Positions 53,615 to 62,204 are shown, counted from the first letter of the stretch. The stretch is 64,000 nucleotides of DNA from Lachnoclostridium sp. An169 (GCF_002160525.1 NZ_NFKT01000007.1:90118-154117), one strand, 5' to 3'. Program-made: numbers and translations. Notes: a model not told the origin generated them from the letters alone.

Positions 53615-54067
53615 TTATTTCAGCACATACGTCCATTCCCCGTTTTCTCTCACATAATGGAACTCACTCACATCATCTTCTGTAAATACCTTTAACAGAT
53701 CCAGCATGTCCTCCGCAAGATTCCCGTGCTTCATCTCCTCCAGAGTCATCCATCTGACATCGCCTTCTTCCGATGCCCGAAGGTTCCCGCTGAATTGATC
53801 AGTTTTGTAAAGGAGCACCAGATACCTTGATCCGTCTTCTCTTTCCCAGTCTTTTGTACCACAGATTCTGGGACTTCTTATCGTAAGTCCGGTTTCTTCA
53901 TAAACCTCGCGGATCACGGAATCCACAAAGGATTCGCCTTTTTCAACATGCCCTCCCGGAAAGGTAAGGCCGCCCCACTTTGCATCCACCCTGTCCTGTA
54001 CCAGTACCTGACCTTTATCGTTATAAATCATACACATATTGGTAAGTGTTACAACTTCCGCCCTCAT
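53615..54067 (-). CDS. NUDIX hydrolase
   Basis: 150 residues. The complete Nudix box is GGHVEKGESFVDSVIREVYE followed by ETGL. The fold and length fit MutT/8-oxo-dGTP diphosphatase-like enzymes, but Nudix substrates cannot be read from the box alone. Its ATG overlaps the stop of the CYTH gene by 4 bases, so the two are translated together. Confidence 0.92.
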   Translation of the reverse strand: MRAEVVTLTNMCMIYNDKGQVLVQDRVDAKWGGLTFPGGHVEKGESFVDSVIREVYEETGLTIRSPRICGTKDWEREDGSRYLVLLYKTDQFSGNLRASEEGDVRWMTLEEMKHGNLAEDMLDLLKVFTEDDVSEFHYVRENGEWTYVLK

Positions 54068-54633
54068 GACAATTCTCTTCTCCTTTTCCCCTGAAGCATG
54101 GACAGATAAGATATTCTGACTGTATCGGAGATCTGGTATCCCAATCTGTTCAGAATAACTTCTATCTGAGCAAGCGCCGCACCTTTCTCCGCTTCACCAG
54201 AAACCAGTATCTCAAGTTCCAGAAATTCGCCAAGCCCGTGCACGGAATCCAGACATGCCGTCATCTGCTCCTTTTGAAGCATCACCCTCTCCTTCACCAC
54301 TTCGGGATCTGCCGGAGCGAAACCTGCTGCCCGCAGAATCTCTCTGCAGACTTCGCCGTCCTCCACACCTGTTTCCAACTCTTTCCGTGTCATCGTCCTG
54401 TCATCCAGTTTCCTGCCCTTAAAATTCATCTGCGCCCGGATCGTTCCTGTAAGATAATCTTTCGTTTCACGAACCCGGAGTGCCTCGTCGTTCGCTCTGA
54501 TGTTGCCGCCGGCATTATCAAAATATGTATCTCGCTCCTGAATAAAAGCAATCTCTTTAAATCCCATTTTCAGTATTTCAGACTTGATGGTGTCAGGCTC
54601 TGAAACCGGGAGTTTCACTTCTACCTCTATCAT
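54064..54633 (-). CDS. CYTH-domain protein (class IV adenylate cyclase / thiamine-triphosphatase-like)
   Basis: About 189 residues from the ATG at 54633 (AAAGGAG 8 bases upstream). It begins MIEVEVKLPV, the ExExK-type signature of CYTH enzymes, with later ALRVRET and the charged tunnel strands QMNFKGRKL, ELETGVED and LGEFLELEI. Bacterial members hydrolyse inorganic or organic triphosphates, or make cAMP in a few cases. Coupling to a NUDIX gene suggests a nucleotide or phosphate housekeeping role. Confidence 0.88.
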   Translation of the reverse strand: MIEVEVKLPVSEPDTIKSEILKMGFKEIAFIQERDTYFDNAGGNIRANDEALRVRETKDYLTGTIRAQMNFKGRKLDDRTMTRKELETGVEDGEVCREILRAAGFAPADPEVVKERVMLQKEQMTACLDSVHGLGEFLELEILVSGEAEKGAALAQIEVILNRLGYQISDTVRISYLSMLQGKRRRELS

Positions 54634-54646
54634 TGCAGACTCTCCT

Positions 54647-55117
54647 TTACTGCCTGGAACATTTTTCGGCATCAATCGCAAGGGTAAACATAAGCACATG
54701 TAATGCATCCTTTGCATTCACAATATCCAGAACATAAGTATCTGTCATGTGGAATAGTTCTTTTGAAATAACCGCCACGTCATTTCCCGCTGCATCTGTA
54801 ATCGTATAATCCCATTCCAACCAGCTTCCCTCAATATGCCATCCATTAAAATCAATGTCGTAGCGCGGCGTAAAAAATGAAAGCTCTTTGCAGACAGAAC
54901 CGATCAGACGATCCCCCTCATACACTTCAAACTTCGGAAGGAAAGTAAGCACACGTTCTTTCACCATTCCAAGTTCCCGCCCCGCAGCATCAAATATCCT
55001 GAGACAGTGCCCCCAGGACAATTCTCCCTTTACCTCATAGACTGTATCGCCATTCTCATTATAAATGTCGTAACTGTCCAGCCAGGAAAAAAATCTTTGT
55101 TTAAATAATAATCTCAT
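54647..55117 (-). CDS. LURP-one/Tubby-like (YxjI-type) beta-barrel protein
   Basis: 156 residues. The repeated beta-strand pattern YDIYNENGDTVYEVKGEL, LRIFDAAGRELGMVKERV and YDIDFNGWHIEG matches the LURP-one-related family, a tubby-like barrel with a central hydrophobic helix (here ALHVLMFTLAIDA). Function in bacteria is unknown; lipid binding has been proposed for the fold. It lies upstream of the CYTH and NUDIX genes with a 13-base gap. Confidence 0.85.
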   Translation of the reverse strand: MRLLFKQRFFSWLDSYDIYNENGDTVYEVKGELSWGHCLRIFDAAGRELGMVKERVLTFLPKFEVYEGDRLIGSVCKELSFFTPRYDIDFNGWHIEGSWLEWDYTITDAAGNDVAVISKELFHMTDTYVLDIVNAKDALHVLMFTLAIDAEKCSRQ

Positions 55118-55181
55118 TTGTGCTCCCTTCGATAATCATTTTTCTGTGAGCGGTTCCTGAACAAATTCGCTGCGCCGCTTC

Positions 55182-56660
55182 TTACTCACTGGCATATCTC
55201 CTGCGGTAATATTCCATGGTTCGGTATTCCAGGATATCCTTCATCTGCGCTTTAAACGCCGCCTTATGAATTACCGGTTCCAGATCCGGTCTGACTGCAA
55301 GCGCGTAACCTTCTTTATCGATAAAGAACCCTTTACCGGAAGATTTTAAAAACCGGACCGGCATGCTCTTAGCCTTACTCAGATGCTGCTTATCCGTCAT
55401 GGCCTTATAATCCGTATAAGAAATACCTTCTGAGAAATCCTTCCAGTTCGTGCCATGATTGAAAAATTCCTTCCAGCTTTCCAACATCTCCTCATCTGTC
55501 ACTGCCATACGGATATTTCCGTGATTATAAAAGCTGTAAAGGATGGGCATTTTATAAACCTTCTGCATATCTGTCGTCTCGATCAAAGCAAGGAATTCCC
55601 TGCCGATTCCGGAAAACACTTCCCTCTCATCATCCGATAATTCATCCAGATCATTCAGAAATTCCAGATATCTGCGGAAAGGATTTTCTCTGGCATGTTT
55701 CATACAGTACTGATAAATATCGTCATCCATATAGGAAAACAGTTCCATACGGGTCGGCACTTTTCCCCCAAGCAGATCTTTTACCCGGTAAAATTCGTTC
55801 CGGATCTGTTGTTTCACAGGCAGAGACTTCTTATTCATTTCAGCGAACAGATCGATCAGCCTCATATCAAAATCTACAATACAGTCATCCGGATATGCAA
55901 TCCGGCCGCCTTCTCCAGCGACTTTTCCGAAAAAGCTGTTTTCTCCGCTTAGAAGCAGCGGCGCTCTCCCTGCCTTCTCGTAATTTCCGATAAAATCCAG
56001 GACATTCAGAAATGTTTTCCCTTTGCTGATACGCAATCCTCTGCCAAGCTGCTGCAGAAAGACGACCGGCGATTCTGTCGGCCTCAAAAACATCACCATG
56101 TCCACCGACGCAATATCCACGCCTTCGTTAAACATATCCACCGAGAAAATCACACGTATCTCCTGATTCTTCAGCCTGCGGACCGCCTCCTGCCTGTCCT
56201 CGGAATATTCACCATCGGCATTACTGTAGACCGCAACGGCAGCAACACCTCTCCGGCAGAATTCTTTTGCCATCTCCTCCGCATGTACCCTGGAACAGCA
56301 GAATCCAAGCGCTCTTTGCGAACCGTATTTTCTGTAATACCGGTAGATCAGATCATACCGGCCCGGATTTCTGATATAAGTCTCAGTCAGTTCCTTTTCA
56401 TCATACCGGTCTTTTACACGATGCAAGCCGGAGTAGTCCGTTTCGTCGTAGATACCATAATAATGAAACGGGACCAACACCCCCTTGTTGATCGCTTCCC
56501 TGAGAGAAATTTCATAAGGCACATTATAATCGCAGATCTCATATATATTCCTGCCGTCCATCCGCTCCGGTGTGGCAGTAAGCCCCAGTAAAAATCTGGG
56601 TTTAAAATAATCCACGATCCGCCGGTACTGATCATTTACCGCATGATGGAACTCATCAGC
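55182..56660 (-). pseudogene. Truncated DEAD/DEAH-box helicase (C-terminal two thirds)
   Basis: The frame runs from an in-frame TAA at 56661-56663 directly into ADEFHHAVNDQYRRIVDYFK, so the protein is cut inside motif II (DExH) and the Walker A half is gone. What remains has motif III LGLTATPERMDG, motif V/VI VIFSVDMFNEGVDIAS and QQLGRGLRIS, and a long C-terminal domain of the DUF3427 type used by nuclease-fused helicases. An internal GTG (56615) could start a fragment lacking ATPase function. The break coincides with the start of the horizontally acquired island. Confidence 0.85.
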
Positions 56661-56689
56661 TTATGTCAAGGGTAGACTAAACATTTTTT
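56658..56689. mobile_element. Left junction of the acquired island
   Basis: At about 56658-56661 the helicase coding sequence ends abruptly and new sequence starts with TTATGTCAAGGGTAGACTAA, an A/T-rich end 28 bases from the HEPN gene stop codon. The class of element is not recognised, and the other half of the helicase is not in the window. Confidence 0.6.
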
Positions 56690-58423
56690 TCAAAAATCCG
56701 GTTTGGCTATTTCCTCTTGCTCTATAAACTTCGCCTCAACATACAAAGCTCTCTCTGGACCTGAAATCTCCATACCTTTACGAGTCAAATTCATCGTTCC
56801 AATTTTTATTGTTTTAGGCAGATCTTCTTCGGTGTACTTTTCTGCCTCTTTTGGGCGCATCCTCCCATCAATTACATCTCCTATTGTTACTTCGCATTTT
56901 TCCATATCAATTCCAGGCATTCTTCTGAAATACACTCCCGAATACTCCGCATCTCCAAACTCATTAAACGAAATATCTTTATCTATTCCTGAAAAATATG
57001 CTCCAGTCCTCTCATCAGTCTTACCATAGTCCAAATAGTATATGACGGTTTCATGGTAATTAGCATACTCACACAACTTATAATAATCATTTCTGTTATT
57101 TGTATCTGGGATTCCGATTATCGCATCTTTGTCATGGACATCATACGCCCCAAGGAAAAGATAAAACAGAACATATGCATTATCTCTGGCCTTCTCTACG
57201 ATATCCCACTCTTCCATATTATCTTTGTGGAAATATCCATTTCTAAGTTCCTTTATATCATAAAGCTTATTCTTGATATACTCATAAGTATTATCATCAA
57301 TTTCGATTCTTAGCAGATCCTTGTTACCAGGAAATTGAAAGAATTGAGTCAAGCAACCTAAAGTAATATCTTCTTTTTTATTTACAATGTTGTTATCAGT
57401 AAGATCAATAAGACCATTTCTGCCTGCAAAAATGCGTCGATTTCTTCCATCTTTTTCGTTGGTAGATAATGATGCAAAATCATACAAGAACTGCTCCATT
57501 GATTTCAGATACCCCATAGCGACTGCAGTGAAATCAATTTTTCCAGATTTTACTAGCGAATCATACAACCATTCTGCTGTAAGGAAACTGACAGCAAACT
57601 TTTTATTTCCAAGCATAACCTTGTAAAAATCTTTATCAAAGAATTGCTTTTCCATTTCCTTCATTTGTTCATCTGAGATTCCTGCCGATACTGCATCCTT
57701 ATAATCAAAATGCTTTATCTTATATTCAACAGCCTTTTTATAACTAAATAACGTACTTGGAGTAAGTGTTTTAACAACACGATACCCTAAGACTTCTTTA
57801 GCTTTTGCTGTTATCTCATGTATAACCTCAATGAATTTTTTATATTCTTCGCTATCAAAAACCTCTTCAAAAAACTGTCTAATTGAGTACAAATGCGTCT
57901 TTTCTGATGCTTCATCTTCACTCAAATTTTGGTACCCAATGTTCTCCATTGATGCTCTTCCTTCTACCAAGGAAACTATCTTATAATTATCTGCTTTACA
58001 CCCTTTTGTCGCTGCATTTAGATAACTTGTGGGCAGAGTGTTTTGCATGCCGAATTCTTTAAATATATACAAAATTCTACCGGTATTATCACTTTTAATA
58101 AATGAAAGAAAAGGTGCTGGTATAATCATATCTTTTCCGTTGTGCTGTATTACTTGTGTACTAATTTGGACAAGTTCTACTTCTATATCGCGCTCTTTGA
58201 GATTATCACGTATTACACGTCTCACAACAGCAACAGACTCTTCATTCACCTGTTCTATAAGGAACTTATACGAACTATACCCCTCGTCTTCATACACAAA
58301 GAGCCTTTTTGCAGTATTCAAATCGTAAGATACCACCTCTGGCCTTGGTGCCCTCTTAAATCGCATTGATTTTATTTTCGACAAGGTTTCTTCCTTTATA
58401 CTTTCGTAGTAATCATTATTCAT
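56690..58423 (-). CDS. Large HEPN-domain protein, putative RNase effector (function unknown)
   Basis: 577 residues. I do not recognise a named family. The visible landmark is Rx4H in LRNGYFHKDNMEEW: Arg394, Asn395 and His399, followed by an amphipathic helix (DIVEKARDNAYVLFYLFLGA). Together with helices from about 275, this is the C-terminal half of a HEPN ribonuclease domain. The N-terminal 270 residues and the C-terminal 130 residues (beta-rich, DISFNEFGDAEYSGVYFRRM) have no recognised motif and could be sensor or target-binding parts. No membrane helix. It starts 13 bases after the WYL regulator gene and is more AT-rich than the host genes. A defence or toxin role is inference. Confidence 0.75.
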   Translation of the reverse strand: MNNDYYESIKEETLSKIKSMRFKRAPRPEVVSYDLNTAKRLFVYEDEGYSSYKFLIEQVNEESVAVVRRVIRDNLKERDIEVELVQISTQVIQHNGKDMIIPAPFLSFIKSDNTGRILYIFKEFGMQNTLPTSYLNAATKGCKADNYKIVSLVEGRASMENIGYQNLSEDEASEKTHLYSIRQFFEEVFDSEEYKKFIEVIHEITAKAKEVLGYRVVKTLTPSTLFSYKKAVEYKIKHFDYKDAVSAGISDEQMKEMEKQFFDKDFYKVMLGNKKFAVSFLTAEWLYDSLVKSGKIDFTAVAMGYLKSMEQFLYDFASLSTNEKDGRNRRIFAGRNGLIDLTDNNIVNKKEDITLGCLTQFFQFPGNKDLLRIEIDDNTYEYIKNKLYDIKELRNGYFHKDNMEEWDIVEKARDNAYVLFYLFLGAYDVHDKDAIIGIPDTNNRNDYYKLCEYANYHETVIYYLDYGKTDERTGAYFSGIDKDISFNEFGDAEYSGVYFRRMPGIDMEKCEVTIGDVIDGRMRPKEAEKYTEEDLPKTIKIGTMNLTRKGMEISGPERALYVEAKFIEQEEIAKPDF

Positions 58424-58436
58424 AACTCAGATCCCC

Positions 58437-59456
58437 CTAATCTTGCTGGTACACGCTCAACGCGTCCCTATGAAAACTAATCATCTTCTGTCTCAGTGAT
58501 TCCGGAGCAATCACCTCTGCATCATCATATCCGAATCTTCTAAAGTAAAAGAATATCTGATCTTTAGAGCCCTTGAAGTAGTAATAATGTCCGTCTTCAC
58601 GGTTCTCTACATGATCAACACAAGGTCTTCCATAATAAATCCTGCTGAATGATTTTTCCCCGTAATCGGTTAATCTTACGCAAGACTCCTCATCATCATT
58701 GATAGCAAACTGCGGTCCATAATGCAGCATCATGTCCAAGTGCCTTTTAACATCGTCGGATATCGTTCCCATTCGATTGCTACGATTAAGATTAGTAATC
58801 CTGTTAAGCCTATAGCTCTTTGCCACCTGTTCACCACTCCTGTCATCAGTCTCAGCACAGATTAGATAATTAAACATCTCTCCCTGACCTACTACCACAC
58901 GATACGGAATCACTTCATGCACCACGCTCTTATTCCATATCGTCGTGAAAGCTACCGGTCTATTGCTTTTACAAGCTTCATCCAACAACTCGTAATTGTC
59001 ACGGAATATGATCTGCTCACGTTCATTCAGTGGCTTGTCGCAATAGCTCATTAGCAATCGACAAAAGTACTGTGATATGTAATCTGAATCCCCCAGATCA
59101 GTCATGATCTTAATAATCAGACTTTCAGTATCCTTGGTTGGTTTCAGAGATAAGCGCTTTGGGTTTTTCCCTTTTCTGGTAGGAACCTCAGGCAAGATTA
59201 CATTTTTCAAAATGCTATCTGCTAGGATATCACGCTTTTCAGCTGACTTTATAACACCAACCATTTCTGTCTTTACTGCATCATACTTCTGCTTGTACTC
59301 CTTTACATACTGCCCATAAAAGCCTGTAATCAACATGGATAGGAATCGGTTCTTATTTACAGTACGTCCATCTCTTTTAAATATCTCGAATAGGCTGGCA
59401 TCATTCTCTAAGATCCGCCCTACATTATCCGGGACATATATATTAATTTTCTCCAT
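58437..59456 (-). CDS. WYL-domain regulator with N-terminal ribbon-helix-helix-like segment
   Basis: 339 residues. The N-terminus INIYVPDNVGRILENDASLF with NRFLSMLITGFY looks like a ribbon-helix-helix DNA-binding module (about 1-50). The WYL domain is at about 155-225 (VIPYRVVVGQGEMFNYLICA, SYRLNRITNL), and a C-terminal WCX-like region follows. WYL proteins bind nucleic acids or nucleotide ligands and often control defence genes; RHH-WYL proteins also accompany Cas13d. It is first in a two-gene operon with the HEPN protein, behind a palindrome that overlaps the promoter. AAAGG lies 5 to 6 bases before the ATG. Confidence 0.88.
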   Translation of the reverse strand: MEKINIYVPDNVGRILENDASLFEIFKRDGRTVNKNRFLSMLITGFYGQYVKEYKQKYDAVKTEMVGVIKSAEKRDILADSILKNVILPEVPTRKGKNPKRLSLKPTKDTESLIIKIMTDLGDSDYISQYFCRLLMSYCDKPLNEREQIIFRDNYELLDEACKSNRPVAFTTIWNKSVVHEVIPYRVVVGQGEMFNYLICAETDDRSGEQVAKSYRLNRITNLNRSNRMGTISDDVKRHLDMMLHYGPQFAINDDEESCVRLTDYGEKSFSRIYYGRPCVDHVENREDGHYYYFKGSKDQIFFYFRRFGYDDAEVIAPESLRQKMISFHRDALSVYQQD

Positions 59457-59515
59457 TGCCGCCTTTCTTTCTTCTCGCGTCCCCTTTTTGGGGCTGTAAA
59501 CTATTTATTTTTGAC

Positions 59516-59524
59516 ATTATATCA
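59516..59524 (-). promoter_or_regulatory. Extended -10 promoter of the WYL-HEPN operon
   Basis: On the minus strand TGATATAAT, a perfect extended -10 (TGnTATAAT), with a poor -35 (TTTATA at 17 bases). It is 60 bases before the WYL start codon and is embedded in a 27-bp palindrome. Confidence 0.65.
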
Positions 59525-59543
59525 CGTAATTATCGTGATATAA
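59517..59543. promoter_or_regulatory. Operator palindrome of the WYL-HEPN operon
   Basis: TTATATCACG (59517-59526), seven bases, CGTGATATAA (59534-59543): a perfect 10-bp inverted repeat covering the -10 region. It is the likely binding site of the RHH-WYL protein and would give autoregulation. Confidence 0.7.
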
Positions 59544-59646
59544 AGGGGCTGTGAAATTATATTTCTTACTTTCTATACGCCATGTTTTTTCTGCGTTATT
59601 ATATAATCACAATCAATCAACTAACACCACCAAAGGAGGTACCCCT

Positions 59647-59835
59647 ATGGAAAACAAACTCATCGAAGTAGTAGACGCTTTCCCTAGCATCATTAAGAAC
59701 ACCCATCTTAATGTCACCCTTCAGGGATGGCCTGCAGCCGTCACTGCCATAGCATTATGCTGTGCCGGAGTTGCGGTCTACGCAATCAAAGCCACTACCC
59801 CTTCAGAGGCTCCCACTACTCAGGGAGCCACCTGA
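59647..59835 (+). CDS. Small single-pass membrane protein, function unknown
   Basis: 62 residues with an excellent AAAGGAGG site 7 bases before the ATG. It has an N-terminal amphipathic part, then a hydrophobic helix (about 28-48, WPAAVTAIALCCAGVAVYAI) and a short Thr/Pro-rich tail. A TATAAT at 59602-59607 may be its -10 box. It diverges from the WYL-HEPN operon and lies directly before the recombinase remnants, so it could belong to either unit. No family recognised. Confidence 0.65.
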   Translation: MENKLIEVVDAFPSIIKNTHLNVTLQGWPAAVTAIALCCAGVAVYAIKATTPSEAPTTQGAT

Positions 59836-59849
59836 TGTGGCTGTGCGAC

Positions 59850-59882
59850 AAAAAAGAACCGGTCAGATCTCTCCAACCGGCT
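59850..59882 (-). terminator. Terminator after the serine recombinase remnant
   Basis: On the minus strand GCCGGT, 12 bases, ACCGGT, then TCTTTTTT. This arrangement is common downstream of large serine recombinase genes in conjugative elements of Clostridia, as I remember it. Confidence 0.5.
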
Positions 59883-59888
59883 CTCAGC

Positions 59889-60100
59889 CTACCCCTGTAT
59901 AAACTCCATAACCTCATCCTTAAAATTCCACAATATCTCCATATGCTCCCGATCCGTTATCCTTACCTCTTTCACCAGTGCCTTTACCACATCGGCAGAC
60001 AGAGCCTCAGCCTCTGAAAAGGACTGAATCTTCTCCACCGCCCTGGCTGTCTCACCGCTGCCTTCCATTTTAAGCTCCTGAGCCTGCTTTTCCAAAAGAG
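59889..60100 (-). pseudogene. C-terminal remnant of a large serine recombinase
   Basis: About 67 codons ending ALVKEVRITDREHMEILWNF KDEV, the typical last strand region (DUF4368-like) of TnpX-type serine recombinases. The catalytic and zinc domains are missing; upstream the frame runs into unrelated integrase sequence near 60100. Confidence 0.6.
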
Positions 60101-60102
60101 CT

Positions 60103-60390
60103 ATATATGTCTACAAAAGCAGAAAAGCTCATATTGATGTCTTTGGACTGCTTTTGGAGAAATTCCCTCTCCCATTGAAGCGCTTCTTTCTTCGTTGCAA
60201 ATCCCCTCTTCGTTTTAATCTGCTTTTCACCCATATTCCGCTCCATAACAGTCTTCGAAATAGACATTTTCCCAATCTCCTGCTGTAACTTTTTCTGCTG
60301 TTGTTCCAATTTTTCATTATCAGATAACAACTTCTCTTTATCTTGTGCCAAAGTTTCCGTCTGTTCTCGCAGTAGATCATTTGTCGCAAA
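60103..60390 (-). pseudogene. N-terminal remnant of a tyrosine integrase fused to a coiled-coil fragment
   Basis: The frame first encodes a Gln/Glu/Lys coiled coil (LLSDNEKLEQQQKKLQQEIG) and then the arm-DNA-binding domain of an integrase (KTKRGFATKKEALQWEREFL ending near DIYS). The same domain recurs intact in the longer integrase remnant at 60.5-61.1 kb. The downstream end joins the serine recombinase remnant. Confidence 0.6.
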
Positions 60391-60400
60391 AGGGACATGA

Positions 60401-60580
60401 CATGGTATTGAATGGGAACAGAAAGGAACCCATGAGAAGCATTTGTCTGTTCTGGATTTTGAAAAGCAGGAGAGGGCAAAAGAAGTAGCGGCTTTAGAAA
60501 AAGCTATTTCCGGTGGGAAAAAGGAATTACAAGATATTCAAATTCAGCAGACAAAGACTGTGCGGGAAACGAATGGTAGG
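60401..60580 (+). pseudogene. MobV-type relaxase (Pre/Mob) fragment
   Basis: A plus-strand frame without a start encodes GIEWEQKGTHEKHLSVLDFE then KQERAKEVAALEKAI, which I recognise as the EQKGTHEKHLSVLD region of plasmid/transposon mobilisation relaxases. It is bounded by an integrase fragment on each side and carries neither the N-terminal HUH motifs nor a C-terminus. Confidence 0.65.
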
Positions 60581-61145
60581 AATACGGCTTGTCTTTTACC
60601 GCTTCAATAAATTTTAAATATTCCTCTTTTGTCCAGAAAAGCATTTCCTCTGCTTTCCCTTTTCCAAGCGGGCCCGCTTTTACAACCGGATTACTTTTCA
60701 ATTCATAGAAACGCACTGCGTGATTGAAAAGAGCGCTTAATTCTGATTGCAGAGTTTTCAGATACGTAGGAGCATAAGGTTTTCCTTTATCATCACGATA
60801 AGAAATTTGTTCATTTTGCCATTGGATAATATCTGTTGCACGAATGTCACGCATTTTCTTGTCCTTAAAATATGGCAATAACTTTGTCCGCAGAATATGT
60901 TCCTTTGTCAGCCAGGTATTGTGTTTCAGTTTCGGCTTCATATCTCTGGTGTAGGCTTCTACAAACTCTCCAAAGGTCATATCCAGATCAGCAGCTTCTT
61001 TCATACGGAAATGACGTTCCCATTCTGTCGCTTCCCGTTTGGTCTTAAAACCTCTTTTCACTTTCCGACAGTTTTTTCCTGTCCAGTCATAATAGTGAAA
61101 CGATACATACCACGTTCCACGCTTTTCATCTTTGTACGCCGCCAT
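60504..61145 (-). pseudogene. Tyrosine integrase truncated before the catalytic domain
   Basis: 213 codons. The arm-binding domain (GTWYVSFHYYDWTGKNCRKV, KRGFKTKREATEWERHF) and core-binding domain (about 60-165) are intact, but after KDKPYSYH (near 60575) the frame runs into the reverse complement of the relaxase fragment. The catalytic Arg, His-x-x-Arg and Tyr residues are all missing, so it cannot recombine DNA. It belongs to the Tn916-like integrase group and lies next to an excisionase gene. Confidence 0.85.
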
Positions 61146-61160
61146 GACTTCACCTCCCTC

Positions 61161-61349
61161 TTAATTTGCCTGCGCCATACCATAGAATTTTTCTTCATAG
61201 TATTTTCTGCTTACTCTTCCGGCGATTGTAATAAATCCTTTTGCTTCCAGTTCTTCATTCATCTGCCGCACCAATTTGTAGGCAAATGGTTTGGAAACGC
61301 CCAAGTCCTGTGCAACTTCACCGGCTGTTACAAATAAATCATTCTTCAA
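61161..61349 (-). CDS. Excisionase-like helix-turn-helix protein
   Basis: 62 residues: LFVTAGEVAQDLGVSKPFAY followed by KLVRQMNEELEAKGF and a GRVSRKYYEEKFYG tail, the winged-helix architecture of Xis proteins that accompany tyrosine integrases. It ends 15 bases before the integrase start. With the integrase broken it is probably an orphan. Confidence 0.82.
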   Translation of the reverse strand: MKNDLFVTAGEVAQDLGVSKPFAYKLVRQMNEELEAKGFITIAGRVSRKYYEEKFYGMAQAN

Positions 61350-61539
61350 ATAGATGTCCTCCTTTTTTATTTAGCTTTTTTGTTAAGTTTTATATTCGCA
61401 TTATACTTGGCATTTACGTTATTGTCAATAGCATATTTGTTAAGCTTATCTTTTTTATTAAATTTAGCATTTATGATAAGTTTATGTTGTCGTATTATTC
61501 AAAACATGGTAGACTATAAGGGATAAAAGACTACTTTAA

Positions 61540-61559
61540 AAGCAGACTATAATCTGCTT
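61540..61559. promoter_or_regulatory. Palindrome over the -10 box of the XRE regulator
   Basis: AAGCAGA, six bases, TCTGCTT with TATAAT (61548-61553) at its centre, 31 bases before the ATG. A likely autoregulatory site for the XRE protein. The rest of the 240-base gap (61350-61589) is very AT-rich, with no gene seen. Confidence 0.45.
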
Positions 61560-61589
61560 CTACTCGATCTTTCAGAAAGGATACTGAAT

Positions 61590-62168
61590 ATGATATTAGG
61601 TGAACGAATAAAGCGAATCCGCACGTTTCGTGGCTTAACACAACGGGAATTAGGCTTGAAACTGGGATATGAAGAACGTAATGCCGATGTCCGTGTTGCA
61701 CAATATGAGTCCGGCTATCGTGTTCCTAAAAAAGATACGCTTATGGAAATCGCAAAGATTTTAAATGTCAATTACATCAATTTTATCACTGTGACTCCCG
61801 GCTGCGCTGAAGATATTATGCAGACGTTTTTCTGGCTTGACGAGGATAACCGTAATACTTTCCATTTATTTCAGCTTGTTCCTAATCCCGGCAAGTACAA
61901 TTCTGATGATAATACTGTACGGTATAATGACAGTGATGACTGGCCTGCTCATGCACCTGTAGGAATGTGGATCGATTATGGTCTTGTGAATGAATTTCTG
62001 CGTGAATGGTGTCTGCGGAAAGAACAGTTAAAGAACGGGGAAATTTCAGAGGACGAATATTTTGAATGGAAGATAAACTGGCCTGCTACCAGTAGTGATG
62101 TTGATGAAAAAGGGAATGACAAGAAAAATAACAGTTATCAATGGAAAAAAACTAGTTTTTCTTTTTAA
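61590..62168 (+). CDS. XRE-family regulator of an integrative element
   Basis: 192 residues. N-terminal HTH (GERIKRIRTFRGLTQRELGL, then RVAQYESGYRVPKKDTLMEI) and a long C-terminal region rich in Trp, Asp and Asn (DDWPAHAPVGMWIDYGLVNE, EWKINWPATSS). I know this as a typical control protein next to integrase/excisionase modules of Clostridial conjugative elements. It is divergent from excisionase and integrase and may regulate both. Confidence 0.85.
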   Translation: MILGERIKRIRTFRGLTQRELGLKLGYEERNADVRVAQYESGYRVPKKDTLMEIAKILNVNYINFITVTPGCAEDIMQTFFWLDEDNRNTFHLFQLVPNPGKYNSDDNTVRYNDSDDWPAHAPVGMWIDYGLVNEFLREWCLRKEQLKNGEISEDEYFEWKINWPATSSDVDEKGNDKKNNSYQWKKTSFSF

Positions 62169-62204
62169 CCACATATAATTTATAAAACGAAATGGAGTGA
62201 TTGT

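Noticed and set aside
56690..59456. Cas13-type effector with its WYL accessory protein
   Set aside because: The protein is 577 residues with one Rx4H motif, whereas Cas13 proteins are larger and have two. No repeat-spacer array is visible within the island. Only the partner logic is shared.
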